Notes: generated from the sequence alone by a model not told the origin. 64,000 nt of DNA from Incurvaria masculella (GCA_946894095.1 OX335660.1:9057001-9121000), one strand, 5' to 3'; positions 21,389 to 33,719 are shown, counted from the stretch's first letter. Numbers and translations are program-made.

Positions 21389-21712
21389 CGGGCCTTTTTA
21401 ACCTACTGCTGATTAAGTTAATCGCCACATATTAAGCCCCGGTTGCACGAAGAGACGACCGAGTTAATCAATGTTCAAACACGTCACTTTTAGTGATCCG
21501 CATAGAGTTCCTTCCATACTGTCCACACAAAGCGACGTGTTTGATCAGACGTTGACGTTGATTTTGATTTTTTGTCCTTTCGTGCACTCGGCCCTAAGGG
21601 CCTTTCTTAGCAGCTTGCAATCAATACCAGTACAAGATAATCACCGCTTTAGTAATAAAGGTCCTTAAAGTGTTGATTAAAATAAATGAGCACGTGGTGA
21701 AAATCAGGCTTA
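21389..21712 (+). repeat. MITE of the CTGCTGATTA family, copy 3, interrupted
   Basis: It starts ACGGGCCTTTTTAACCTACT and resumes after an insert at 21598 with GGGCCTTTCTTAGCAGC. Confidence 0.62.
21436..21594. mobile_element. Nested small MITE with TAA target duplication
   Basis: The ends GCCCCGGTTGCACGAA and TTCGTGCACTCGGCCC are inverted. TAA flanks both sides. The element splits the copy at 21389, whose uninterrupted form is seen at 1726. Confidence 0.65.
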
Positions 21713-22784
21713 GTCATTTCGCATTGATCGAAACACCCCGATAGATTTGCGTTCATAGCAAGGCATATTCTAACGTTAATGTAAAAAATAAGTGTAAACG
21801 TGGTGAAGTATTCATTTTTAAATTTGACGGATTAGAAATGTATCAAGCGGACAATCACACGCACAAACACCTGGTCCGTTTTCATTCAAACAAACGTGCT
21901 TAGTATCCATAATGCAGCACTCAGATCGCCGCATTCGAACGCAGCCACCGTATCGATGTCACAACATGTCCGCACGACCAAAATCAAGGGCCTAGCGACC
22001 GGCCACACTCGAGGATTCGGAATACCTCGAGAATTACAAGACGCTCCGGCGGGCAATCAGAATATGGCGCCGATTTTTTTCCAACGGAATAATCTCCCAA
22101 CAATTACGCTCGGCGCGTTTTGGCGGCGAGTCCACTGCGATTATCCTGAGGGATGATCGGGACTCTCCTGTGTCCGGTCCGACTCGCTCCTCGACGGGTC
22201 CTGTATGGGAACGCGTAACTTTGTGTAATGGATATGCACTCGAGCATAAATGGGTTTTTGAGTATTATGGAATATGCATTTTCCATCCTCTCGGGATGTG
22301 ATGCGGTTTGGTTATCGATATTTTTTTTGCTCGATAGTGTTTAAATAATATACATCAAGATGAAGATCTGCATTGTTGTATTTTTAATACTTTCACTGTT
22401 ACTAGTATATTTTCGGATGAATAAAGTAAAATATAAGGTTCCATAGTAAAAAATGAGTACATTAAACAGTTAGTAGCAAATACATTTGAATATATCTGTG
22501 AATGTCCTTATTACATTTGGTCCAGACATAAATCAAAATGTGCCTTCAGTGGATATTTTTTTCAAGAAACAAAAATATGTTATGTAATGACTAGACACTT
22601 TTCTTCGTTCACTTTTTTATTCTGACGCTTACATACGGTTCCTTGAAGTTATTAGGAATAAATTATTTAGAAATTTAGAACTATATGCAGTATCAAGCTA
22701 AAGAAGTCATTTCGAGTTTTAAAATGATTTCAGTTTTATCTTTATTCGTTCTCTGTTCAGTTGAATACTGTTAGCTTTCTTTAA
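21713..22784. other. Unassigned non-coding DNA
   Basis: A GC-richer block at 21900-22220 is partly open on both strands but has no recognised motif. Confidence 0.45.
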
Positions 22785-22792
22785 TATATGCT

Positions 22793-23465
22793 TAGGGAAT
22801 GCAATCCCGATCCCGCGGGATCCCGATCTCGCGAGATCTCGTGTAATTTTTCGGGATCAATCCCGACGCATCATATGACGAGATCCCGTTCGAGATTGAC
22901 GGGATTGGGCGGCAGTGGTCAGCGAAGCTACACACGTCCACTCGGGGCGCAAGCGGCGCGGCGCGCTGACTGATGGCCGCGAGCGGCAGGAACGCCAAAC
23001 AGCGTTAGAAAACTATTCCGACTATTTCCGAATATTAGCGACAAGTGACGAGTGGGACAGATAATATAGAACTGTGTCGAGTAATTGAGAAAGAAGTATA
23101 TGCGCGCGGAGAGGCAGTCATTTGTTTGTTTACGTTCGTCATTGTTTTAGTTGTGCAGTTGTAGTGATTATTTTTTCATTTTCAAAATCACTCGTAGGTA
23201 ACTACTTCCTAATTCCCTTGAAATATGCTTATTGTTTTGATTACCTAAATTACCTATGTTAATTTCCTTAAAACCTGATAATTATTTAGTTGGTAAGATT
23301 AAAGAATAAAGGTTTTTATTTTCTTTCGAGTAATACGTTATTTTAGTTAACCTCACTATCACAAACAAGCAGTTAATAGCTTTTTCAGTCATCCGAATTT
23401 AAATTTTTTTTAAAACTAGACGGGATCCCGAAAATTGCAATCTCGAATCGGGATTGCATTCCCTA
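22793..23465. mobile_element. hAT-like non-autonomous element
   Basis: Termini are TAGGGAATGCAATCCCGAT and, at the right, ATCGGGATTGCATTCCCTA, an inverted repeat of 19 bases. A perfect 8-base duplication TATATGCT flanks it (22785-22792, 23466-23473). Eight-base duplications and TAGGG-type ends fit hAT elements. The left part holds GATC/CGCG palindromes. No transposase. Confidence 0.88.
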
Positions 23466-23799
23466 TATATGCTGCAGTGCACCTACTTCCTATTGCCAAC
23501 ATTTGAATGTTTTGAAATTCCTTATTATAGTAAATTCACATTTTGCTACACAGAATGATGCTATTAACGTTTTGTAGAATATATTTTTCAAAAAGCTGTG
23601 CTCATGTTGAACATGGGAATATTATATTTATTATTAGTGGTGCTAACAGCAATTTTGTATTGTAAAGAAAAAAGTATATAATATTTATTGTGTGAATGTG
23701 TACATACAATTTCAAGTCTTCGCATATACAATCGTCGCAATATTACTAAGTAATAACATAAGGTGACTCGTGGGTTCTGACGTGGAAGATACCAGCTCG

Positions 23800-24206
23800 A
23801 GCGGCTCGTAGCCTAGTGGCGCGGGGACTGGTCTAGCGTACCAGAGGCCCGGGTTCAATACCAACTTGCACCACTGTCTTTCTCTTTCAGAGTTCGATGA
23901 GTGCATTTGTCACGAATGCGAGCTGCTCCATGGTTCGGAATCCATGTAAAACCTTAGGACCCCTTCCCCTACTAGGTGGTAGGGTTTAAGCCCGCCCGGG
24001 TTGGTACCATCGCATTGGATGAAAAGATGGTCGAAGCGGCAATAAAAAATTGTCCGTGTTTTCCATCCAGTTCAATGTAGCCGTGCTCATAAAGGGAAGG
24101 TCCTGGCATGGCACCTAATTCCTTCGCGAATGTGGTGTATTGGGCTAATATCATAACGGTAGTTGTGTGGTATTAGCCATCCATGTCAGGTCGCATAAAA
24201 AAAAAA
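23800..24206 (+). mobile_element. Full-length tRNA-headed SINE
   Basis: Box A (TAGCCTAGTGGCGCGGGG) and box B (GGGTTCAATACC) form a pol III promoter of tRNA type. A pyrimidine-rich linker, the common body and a conserved tail (GTGTGGTATTAGCCATCCA) with A-tail follow. About 407 bases; non-coding. Confidence 0.9.
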
Positions 24207-25394
24207 TCATTTTCAAACCCGGCGCTTTGTACCTTATTTCTTGTGCCTTTTATTCTGGATGACACTGCTCTTATGGCCAAAATTTGCACTTTTGTTTTGA
24301 CCCTTCTTGTCTTGTTGTTGCTGCGCAGTGCTATACGGTCATCTATAAATTTATATCGTGGAGAATAAACTATCGAGCAGAAGTCCCAACACTAGTCTGC
24401 CGGCCGGCACTCTGTCATCAGCTAATCCCCCGTGGCTAATGAAAGCTGCAGAACATCTCACAAAGGAGCTCTGTAATGGTTCTGTTTGCAGCTAATGCAA
24501 ACAAAGCTTGCCGGCAATATGCATTGTAGATTTTACAAGAATACGCTCCGCAAAGGAGTGCTGAAACGCTAGCAAGTTGTTAATCAGATAGGAGCGCAGG
24601 TTTTAAAAAATACACTTGCATCTCTAAAACGATGTGGGCCAGATTAATGCAGGTTTTGGTTTCATGTGCTTGAAAGCTATAGTCGGAACCCAATTGTAAT
24701 AAACTGAAAAAAATCCTCACCATAAATTTTTTATTGTTGATACACACAAAAATTTATTTGCATTTTACCCATATTTGAAAAATTTTTTTTTTGTAATTTT
24801 ACGCAAAATTAAACACTAAATAATACTTTAGTAAAATTAAATATACAGAAAAGTGTCATCCAACTAATGTTTTTACTGATGAAAATTATGTGGACAAGAT
24901 CCTACAGGATCTCGGTTTTGCTCTTGTGTTTACAACTAAATATGTTTGTTATACCAGTAAAAACTTAAGACCACATTATTTATCTAATCAACAGTATGTC
25001 ACAGTAGATTCCTAATGTCAAAAAATGTATTTCATTATAATTAAAGTATTTACTGGTCTCTAGTAGACACGATTAAAAATGTATTACACATAATTATGCG
25101 ATATTGTTTTTTTCTATGCGCGCACACCACTATAGGGAGTGATCTGGAGTATATAATTATGATTTAAAATAGTTCTGAAGTCGCTAAAACAATCGAAGTT
25201 CTCATACATTTCGCAGAACAAAATGTAATGTTAAAATAATTAGTTTCGCCTAAAAAATCACATGAAGCACTACATGATACAAAAAATAACCCAAAATAAA
25301 TTTTCTACCGTGTGTCTCGACAAATTTTATGTGGATATTTCGCAAGTAAAAATAATACAGGGCCCACTGCTTTTCTTCCCGTGAAAGTCGAAAG
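24207..25394. other. Unassigned AT-rich DNA
   Basis: Very AT-rich from 24700; no gene or repeat recognised. Confidence 0.5.
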
Positions 25395-25668
25395 TCGTCG
25401 CTAAGGGATTCGACGTTCGTGGTTCGGATTCCATGTAAAACTGTAAGTTCGCTTCCTTACATACTAGATCGTAGACATAATCCTCGGGCTGGTACCATCG
25501 CCTTGAATGAACGATGGCCGAAGCGGCAATGAAAATTCTCCGTGTTTTCCATCCAGTCCATTGTAGCGGCATAATATAAGGAAGGTCCTGACAATTTCGC
25601 CTAGTTCCTATATGGTGTGTTGGGCTAACATCCTTAGCTATGGTAGTATCCATGTGCAGGTAAATACA
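25395..25668 (+). mobile_element. SINE, 5'-truncated
   Basis: Common body and tail without a recognisable head; it starts near TTCGTGGTTCGGATTCCATG. Confidence 0.72.
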
Positions 25669-26276
25669 ATTTTTTTGGTGATATTTTTTTGGACAATTTT
25701 TTTGGAGATAACAAAATTAATGAGTGAAATATTAGTGTATGAGAAGAGAGAGTGCGAAGGGACCAGAACTCTGCTTGCACTATGGGTGGTATCCTTAAAG
25801 TTTCGGCACTTTTGAGGGATAATCCAAGGCAGCACTTTGAAAGAGCCCAAAGGTTCTATGAATTGCGAACTAGTCCCGGCGCTGGGACCCTTGTTCGATT
25901 CATTTTATATGAACTTTTAGGCCTTTTTAGAATTATTAGAATAGAATAGAATATTAGATTATTATTAGAATTGAATATTATTAATTTATTTAATATATAA
26001 AGAATAATAATAAATATTATTAATTAACATATAGAATTTTATTAGAATAGAATAGAATTTACGAATAATGTACAAAAGTTGTAACATCAAAGTTAATATC
26101 CGCAGGGGTAGAAAAAACCATCCCTCTTCAACCTTTATTGGTATTTTTTTATTGGTATAGAAAATGTTTGTGCATTTTTAATGAATACGATATTTATAAT
26201 TTGAAGAAACACAACGAAATCTACATTGAAGCATTGTAATCATATTTGAAAATAATCAGAAACATTTTTGGTCTGG
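25669..26276. other. Unassigned AT-rich DNA
   Basis: AGAATAGAAT/ATTATT low-complexity DNA at 25930-26060; otherwise nothing recognised. Confidence 0.5.
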
Positions 26277-26347
26277 ACGTTGGTCTGAAGCATGATTCGA
26301 ACCTGCTACGTTTGCTTGTTCGATGCACCTCAGCGATGCACTATACC
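26277..26347 (-). repeat. tRNA-like pol III box pair
   Basis: Minus strand has TGGTATAGTGC (box A-like) and AGGTTCGAATCATG (box B) at suitable spacing, but no acceptor stem. Probably the head of a decayed SINE of another family. Confidence 0.35.
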
Positions 26348-26536
26348 AGCGGATTCGTGGACTTTCGCTGAGCTTCGATTTATCGATAATTCGATTAACC
26401 ATACCACCTAAAAAGTTAGAGGGTGATCACGGAAGTGGGATCTGTAAGTAAGGGGGACCGAAAGTCTTCCTTGGAATCAGACCCACAAACGACGAATCCC
26501 TCAGTCGCCTCTTACGTATGCACGAATAGTTCTGTT

Positions 26537-26840
26537 TTTAGGGTTTCGTACCCAAAGGGTGAAAACGGAACCCTATTACTAAGCCTCCGCTGTCCGTCCG
26601 TCCATCCGTCCATCCGTCCGTCCGTCTGTCACAGGGCTGGATCTCATGAACCGTAAGCTGAAATTTTCACAGAGTGTGTATATATTTTGCCGTTATAACA
26701 ACAAATAGGTGAAATTTAAAAATATTAAAAATAAAAGGGGGCCCCATACAAAAGACGCGTTTTTTTTTGTGTTCAACCTTGCACGATGGTACGGAACCCT
26801 TCGTGTGCGAGTCTGACTCGCACTTGGCCGGTTTTTACGT
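26537..26840 (-). repeat. GGCCAAGT element, copy 3
   Basis: Full-length, with CCGT microsatellite at about 26587-26626 and the CTCGCACTTGGCCGG end at the right. Confidence 0.8.
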
Positions 26841-28591
26841 TCTGGAACCAACGCGGGGAACCAAAACAGCCACGAACCTCCCACCTCTGCGAATACAGCA
26901 TATTGTGAACATATAAACTCTGTGTTTTAAATATTCAAGACTTTACTGGCACTCGGATACCGATTTTCCTCGCAATCTCTCCTAATATCTCCGGCCAATT
27001 ATTTAATCCATCGTCCAAGTAAGCGATTCCGGTGACTTTTGAACCGCACTCCATTAGTCCAGCGTCAGAGGCTCCCAGCGTGGTTCCCCCACCGCACTGC
27101 CCGTCAATGTGTTCGTTATTGAGCCTTCACTCACGCCATCTCTGACAAGATTGAATTGTCAGTTGGGGCTTATTGTTTTTGTTTATTTAATAAATTGAAT
27201 GGGAACATCTCGGTAGCAGCCAAACGAAGTACTTATAACCGAGCAGGATCTGAACGAAGATAATCTTAAAAAATCTGTCTATTTTTGGGAAAATATATTT
27301 ATGTTAAAAGTGTTTTTAAATATACTAGTAATAATAAATTCATTAATATTATGTATTTCCTTTCATTTGCTGCTTACTATAGAGTCTATAAATTTATCAT
27401 TAAAAATTAAACGACATTGATCATCGTGACAAAAATAAAGAAACAAAAGTGAACAAATATCACTACGGGTGCCATTTATAACTCTTGAGAACTGAATTTT
27501 CGGTGTGAGGACTTCAGCAAACATTGAGGTCTAACCCGTTAGTTGTAGGCTGCAAGACCTACCGAAATATTGGGACTATGGTTCTCTCCGGACGTTTTCG
27601 TGGGTTCAGTGGGTATAACGTCTCCCTATAACCTCACGGTTGGGGCGCTATATATTAAACAGCGAAGGGAAATAGACTCTGGCCAAAACCTCTCCTATCC
27701 ACATTCCTCCCATGAGATCCAACCGATCTGAGGGTCTGTAGAACAATCCAGATTCTAGAATCTAGATATAACAATAGCTAGGCTAAAAAGGTTACTCATT
27801 ACGCAATGTTTCTTCACCGAAAAAATTAGTGTCAATAAAACTTGTCAAACTCGAAGAGAAAGAGCCCCAACACCTAGGCAACGAAATATAAAACAAACCG
27901 TTTTGGAAATTTCCCCGAGCGGAGGCAACAATCTGAATCTCAATAACAGAGCAACTATCTATGGGCTCCAAATCCTCCTTCAAGTCACTTTCTTAGAGGT
28001 CATGCACATTCACAAAATTTCATGAAAACCTGTTCGATGCAGTTCGATGCTTTCGGAGATTAACGTACAGGCACTATTACTTATTCTGTGGTACAGGTAA
28101 CTTTTAAATTTGAATTTCAAATAAATTGGCGGCCATCGGAACTAGCGGGGTGCGAGGTACGGCATTTGAAAACGTACCGTTGGGCAATTTTTAGTTGGCG
28201 CCATGCCGTGGTTGGACGAGACGCATATTTTGAATTCATTTCAATATCCGTTATTTGGGTGATGCGCCAAGTGTCCACAAAGATGTGGGTGACTAAGGGA
28301 GTGGGAGAATAAGACGAACGGGCTTTACTAACCCGCTTGCCATTCTTGAAGACGTGAAGGCCAAAATAACTATGCATTATAAAGTCAACTTAATCAAGGT
28401 GTGATAACTAAATACACGTGTCCCCGCCGCGAGACAGAAAGCATCTTGATGATGATATTTTTCAGTTTGTACTTTTCATTTCATATTATTAAAACTTCTG
28501 TAGCAAAACATTTTTTTTTCAATTCTTTTTTAAAGTTTAAAATCTGGAGTGAGTCGTCCTAATAAAGAAGAGAAGATAAGACAAAAACAAA
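26841..28591. other. Unassigned non-coding DNA
   Basis: Frames at 27792-27983 and 28088-28377 are isolated and have no splice support. Confidence 0.45.
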
Positions 28592-28709
28592 ATGGACGCC
28601 TATCCAACTTCACACTCGAGATACAGATCGCGACGCCGACGGCCCCAAGAGATCAAGTTCGCCGGGCGGCGGAAGCCAGGAGCGAAGATTTCGTGGTCCG
28701 TCGAGCGAG
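28592..28709 (+). other. Candidate first coding exon in a CpG-rich island
   Basis: ATG sits in AAAACAAAATGG, a favourable context. Thirty-nine codons, Arg-rich (YRSRRRRPQEIKFAGRRK), end at GCGAG|GTGAGC. Surrounding DNA to 28850 is GC-rich. No partner exon is seen. Confidence 0.22.
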
Positions 28710-28885
28710 GTGAGCGGTGGCGCATCGGACGCACGGACGGGCGCGCGTGTGTCGGACCCCTCAACGCAAGGTCATTCCGGGCCGGCGGCCGGTGCGGCGC
28801 CCCGTCCAACTACCGCGTAAAATTTCATCAAGGTGTCATCGTAGTGCGGTGACGAATCAAGCTTCACGGGGACAGCAACATACTG

Positions 28886-28911
28886 AAAGATGGTCGAAGC
28901 GCAATGAAAAA
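28886..28911 (+). mobile_element. SINE body fragment left of nested elements
   Basis: GATGGTCGAAGCGCAATGAA matches the SINE body and stops at the GGCCAAGT element. Its continuation is at 30966. Confidence 0.55.
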
Positions 28912-28990
28912 CTGGCCAAGTGAGAGTCCGACTCGCACACGAAGGGTTCCGTACCATCGTACAAGACTAACGACAAAAATAACACGTTTT
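28911..28990 (+). repeat. GGCCAAGT element, copy 4, 5' half
   Basis: It breaks off in the T-rich tract. The matching 3' half probably lies at 30779-30966, separated by later insertions. Confidence 0.65.
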
Positions 28991-29471
28991 TTGTATTAAT
29001 TCATTTTAATTAATTTACGTTTTTTGTATCGTAATTTTTTTTTTTTTTTTTTTTTAAATTTATTTGGTCCACAAACAGAGTGATATGTTACACATGATAC
29101 ATTTAAAAAATCCCTTAAAAATAGTCAAACATATACTCCTAAGCAGTGAACACGACATGCATTATAATAATATACAGAAAGTACACATATAAAAGGTTTA
29201 AACAAACTTACAATTAACTAAGAACAAAAACAAAATGAAAAAGAAAAAAAAGTATGTATGTTACAGTTAGAAGTAAATTCTTAAATAAATGTTGACAGTA
29301 GTCAATTACGAAAAGTCTAAAGAAAAATAAATATTCATAACATATTCAGGTGACTTTAATATGTTTAATTTGGAACAGGGTGTCGGCGAAAATGTCACAT
29401 CTGTCTCTCCATTCATTGCAAATAGAACACATCCTGTGAATAGGAGAGTGCTGACCAATATTACTGTAACA
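28991..29471 (-). repeat. Probable retroelement 3' end with T-run
   Basis: A long T-run (29037-29056) followed by AATTTATTTGGTCCACAAAC suggests a minus-strand poly(A) end inserted in the T-rich tract of the GGCCAAGT element. Family not identified. Confidence 0.4.
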
Positions 29472-30611
29472 TCACTACATAGTATAAAACAAAGTCGCTT
29501 TCTCTGTCCCTATATCCCCATGTTCGCTTAAATCTTTAAAACTACGCAACGGATTTTGATGCGGTTTTTTTTAATAGATAGAGTGATTCAAGAGGAAGGT
29601 TTATATGTATAATAACATCCATTAAATAGTGGAGAAATACTGTTATTTTTGAGGTTTCCAATGTGATGTCATAAAAAAAGACGTGTGTCACTCGGGGACT
29701 GCCGCGGTAAAGCTATTGCATAGCAATTTGTATCAAGTTATGCCGGCCCGCCCCCGCCGCCGCTCCCGCCGCCGCCCCCGGCCCCGCTCCCCCTGGTGTG
29801 AAGTAACGCTACCGGCATCGCCCGTTGGAGTGGGGAGCGTGAGGTTTTTTTCGTTACGGAATTTCTGGATTCGGTCCCCGCGCTCAAGGCCCTCGATAGA
29901 AGCTATGCAATAGCTTAAAAAATCATTTTTCCGCTTACATTGCAAACGCAGGCTGAACCCTACGAGATTTGTCAAATCACTACATAGTATAAAACAAAGT
30001 CGCTTTCTCTGTCCCTATATCCCCATGTATGCTTAAATCTTTAAAACTAAGCAACGGATTTTGATGCGGTTTTTTTAATAGATAGAGTGATTGAAGAGGA
30101 AGGCTTATATGTATAATAACATGCTTTAAATAGTGTAGAAGTACTGTTATTTTTGAAGTTTCCAATGTGATGTCGTAAAAAAATATTTTTTTTCCGCTTA
30201 CATTTCAAACGCAGGCTGAACCCTACGAGATTTATCAAAATAATGTACTAAGTATTGTACACATTGAAAAGGTCTACAGTAAACTCCGCGATGGTATATT
30301 TCTATCTCTTATGGATATCCCACAATAACATTTTATTGTCATTTACTTTTTACGACAAATTATGGCTAATTTTCCAAGCGATTTTAACCAATACAGCATT
30401 AATCCTTATCCAGTTAAATATCTTAATACATTGTTGATTTAATATAGATCTATATGGCCCATTACAGCATATGATTTAAATAAATATTTTCGAAGATATT
30501 ACAGATTTAAAAATTGCGGGACGTAGCGTTTGCGGCGGTACCGGCCGGACGGGGCGGCGGGAGCCATTCAGACTCATTTCATACCCGTGCGAAGCCGGAG
30601 CGGGCCGCTAG
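29472..30611 (+). mobile_element. Two Helitron-like elements in tandem
   Basis: TCACTACATAGTATAAAAC begins at 29472 and again at 29977. The second copy ends CGGAGCGGGCCGCTAG followed by T, fitting Helitron rules (5' TC, 3' CTAG with a GC-rich hairpin, A|T target). Both carry AACGGATTTTGATGCGG and GCAGGCTGAACCCTACGAG. No Rep/helicase is present. Confidence 0.65.
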
Positions 30612-30778
30612 TAATACATAAAAAGGAAAATAATTTATCTTTCGGCTGCCTACCCTGGGTAAATTTATCTTTACATAGTTTAATAGAGCTGGACAATCCA
30701 CGTGGTTATTAATAATCTTGTGCATAAAAATTACATCTGCTCTAGAGCGGCGGAACGTTAAAGTTTATTAGTAATTTA

Positions 30779-30966
30779 TTAGTAATTTTACCTATTTGTT
30801 GTTATAGTGGCAAAATAATTACGCAATCTGTGAAAATTTAAATTGCCTAACTATTACGGTTTATGAAATACAGCCCTGTGACAGACGAACGGACGGACAG
30901 ACGGACGGACAGCGCAGGCTTAGTAGTAGGGTTCCGTTTTCACCCTTTGGCTACGGAACCCTAAAA
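30779..30966 (+). repeat. GGCCAAGT element, copy 4, 3' half
   Basis: It resumes at ACCTATTTGTTGTTATAGTG and ends CTACGGAACCCTAAAAATG. SINE sequence follows directly. Confidence 0.65.
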
Positions 30967-31080
30967 ATGTTCATGATTTCCACCCAGTTCAATAAAGCCG
31001 TACTCGTAGAAAGCTTGGTACCGAATTCATTCGGGAATAAGATATGTTGGATTATGGCTGTATGACAGTAGGTGTATAAG
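30966..31080 (+). mobile_element. SINE 3' part right of nested elements
   Basis: It starts TTCATGATTTCCACCCAGTT, the part of the SINE that follows the fragment at 28886. The two are therefore one SINE split by about 2 kb. Confidence 0.6.
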
Positions 31081-31404
31081 TAGATAACAAAATATATGCG
31101 ACAATATACAAAAAAAATCCTAATTCGCAGGTCACTAGTTATATATCATCTGAGACAGGGGAAAAGTAAAAAATATTTGTTTACAATTATTGATTTTTTT
31201 TCGAAACCGGTTCCATTATTCTCGGTGCAAATTTCTATTCGCCTGAACCAGCAGATATGCCATAAACTGCTATTTAGTAGCCAGCCACCGCTTTTTCGGT
31301 ACTTGAAAATAAAAAGAAATCACAGGGGGCTAAAGCGGGATTAAGTCGGATAGTCTAGGTTTCACCACCAGTTTCTTAGGGAAGTTATGAAGAGGCATAA
31401 CCGT
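31081..31404. other. Unassigned non-coding DNA
   Basis: No feature recognised; it may include worn mariner flanks. Confidence 0.4.
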
Positions 31405-31745
31405 GGTGCAACGTGATCCCCTAAGCTCGTTCTTTGGTCATACATATTTCCAGATTTGAAAGCCTTTGCCAATGCGACTGTTGTGTACCATTCTGAGTTA
31501 ACCGACAATATGTCCACGACGATGACGAACGCTTCTTGATTTCCAGATTATTTTGATGCATCCACGTTTCGTCACCGGTAATGATTTCAGAAACACGCCT
31601 CGATGGCCCATTTTCGGAACGTACGCACAAAGTTTCCTCACGCTAAGATGTTCATGTAATATTGTATGAACGATGGATGAAGATGGTACCCTTTTATGTG
31701 ATTCGTGGTCCTTCTGGCACCAACATTTCGGTAGTCCACACAAAA
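31405..31745 (-). pseudogene. Degenerate mariner-type transposase fragment
   Basis: The minus strand contains ITGDETWMHQ, matching the first-aspartate motif of mariner transposases (TxDETWxH). Weakly similar sequence lies upstream (LSVRKLCAYVPK, resembling the WVPHxL linker region). Frames change and stop codons occur. It differs clearly from the intact copy, so it belongs to another, older mariner lineage. Confidence 0.45.
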
Positions 31746-32021
31746 TCCACTAAAATTCAGCATTTATTCATGCCCTTTTTAAATTCGTTAAATCATCTAA
31801 GATGATGTGCAGATTCGCCTGAAGCAGATTTTTGAACACTTCAAATAAACCAAATTTTAAACCGTAGTACAATTAATTTTACGGTATAATTTTAAACCGT
31901 AAGTAGTTCATATCCCGCAAATGTTCTCGTTTGAGTTTCATCTGAGCAGTCAAAAAGGCGGGAAGTAATGACAGAATGACATAAAAAATGCATTGTTTAT
32001 TTTGAATTGCTCTAAATATCG

Positions 32022-32268
32022 TTTCGTCCGTCCGTCCGTCCGTCCGTCCGTCTATCGCAGGGCTGTATCTCATGAACCATAATAGGTAGGCATCTGAAAG
32101 TTTCACAGAGTGTGTATTTTTTATTTTGCCGCTATAACAACAAATAGGTAAAATAAAAAAATAATAAAATTTAAAAGGGGTCCCATACAAAAAACGTGTT
32201 AAATCTTGTACGATGGTACGGAACCCTTCTTGTGCGAGTTCGACTCGCACTTGGCCGATTTTTTATTG
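32022..32268 (-). repeat. GGCCAAGT element, copy 5, truncated
   Basis: It begins within the CCGT microsatellite and ends CTCGCACTTGGCCGATTTTT. The 3' end is missing. Confidence 0.72.
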
Positions 32269-33719
32269 TTTCAGACTCACGGATTCGAGCGTAGAGAGTA
32301 TAACCTTCAAATATATTCGTAAAATGTGTTGATGGTTTGCATAGACGCGGATGTTTGAAAACAATGCTATCAAATATTGGGATGCGCAAAAAGTCGGGCA
32401 TTGTTAGACACCTGTCAGGCCCGCACAATGTTGGCAGGCGCAGACCGCCCAGTAGTCGAGTCATCAGGAACGCTCTACGAACATTGTGTCCGGAACCACT
32501 CACCAACAAAGACAGCTAATAATATGTTTGTTTTGTTCGCTGGGTTTCGGTTTGAAATAAATAAAGCGTTGGAAGATTTGTTGTTTATTGTTGTTGCGAG
32601 GATTACAAAGACGGACCTTATTAATGTAGAGTCGGCAATTTTCATGTCTATACATCGTCATATTGACGTCGACTTCAGAGTTAAAAGATCTTAGCAATCC
32701 TTTCTCTTTACGATGTCACGAAATGCAAATTTGTGCTCGTAAAACATACGATATTTTAATTATTCTGAAAACCTACCCTTTAGGGGAAGGTGCGTGAAGG
32801 TATGAGCGCGTGTTTATAAAAAAAAATCTATTTTTATTTCCATTTATTTAAACTTGTAGTCAAACTAAACTAAGTCATGTAACAATTGATTCGCTGATTC
32901 GACGAAGAACCCGCAAAAAAACCCAACAGTTATAGATTGAGATTGTTTTCTTACATATTTATACTATAATACACATATGAAAGAACATCTAAATGCTACT
33001 GCCCAACTAAATTTTTGGTAGAACTAATAGTCTGTGTAGTTTTTGTTCCACAGTTATTTCTTGACCACTGGAGAAGTGCATCGCTTTAAGGTCCTTGCTT
33101 GCGGTGGCGCTTGGTTTGAGGAATGCTCAAACGAGTGCATAAACTGTCACAAGGGTTCCGTCGGAGTCGCCGGCCGACGCGGCGCGTGACAGGCGGCGCA
33201 CGCGCAGACGTGACGCGAGGTCGCCGTGACACGTCGCTCAGGCAGAAACCGCGCCCCATTTGCTTGCCAGCCCGAGCGTGACGCGGCGGTCCTACAATGG
33301 AATTTCCTTAAGGCGAAACAACCCGAGGAAAGAGGCTTTGATGCACGGTGCCCGTTTCCGTTGTCATTTTCGGATGGTTTAGAATCTGTTTTGAGGTACT
33401 CGATGACTTAGACCATTCTTCCTATCCACTGTATCCAAGAGATTTCGAGTAGATATAATAAAAAACTGCTTGAAATTCGAAGGGGCAATGAAGCCGGCAC
33501 TGTGTCGGACTTATCCGGTCTGGAGGTTTTTCTTTATTTAGTTTAACTTCCTTACTTAATTTTTTAAATTATTATTTTAGATTTAAGTCAGTTAATTGCC
33601 ATTCTTTTTCTTTCGTTCTTAAATGTGTATTTGAGTGGAAATAAACATTTTGAAACACGGTAAAAACTGGTGTGTTTTTATATGGTGGTTTTATGTGGTG
33701 TCTATTTATAACCGGTTAG
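32269..33719. other. Unassigned DNA with GC-rich island
   Basis: A CpG-rich island at 33150-33300 stands out in AT-rich DNA. Frames at 32171-32509 and 33226-33411 have no recognised motif. Confidence 0.45.
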
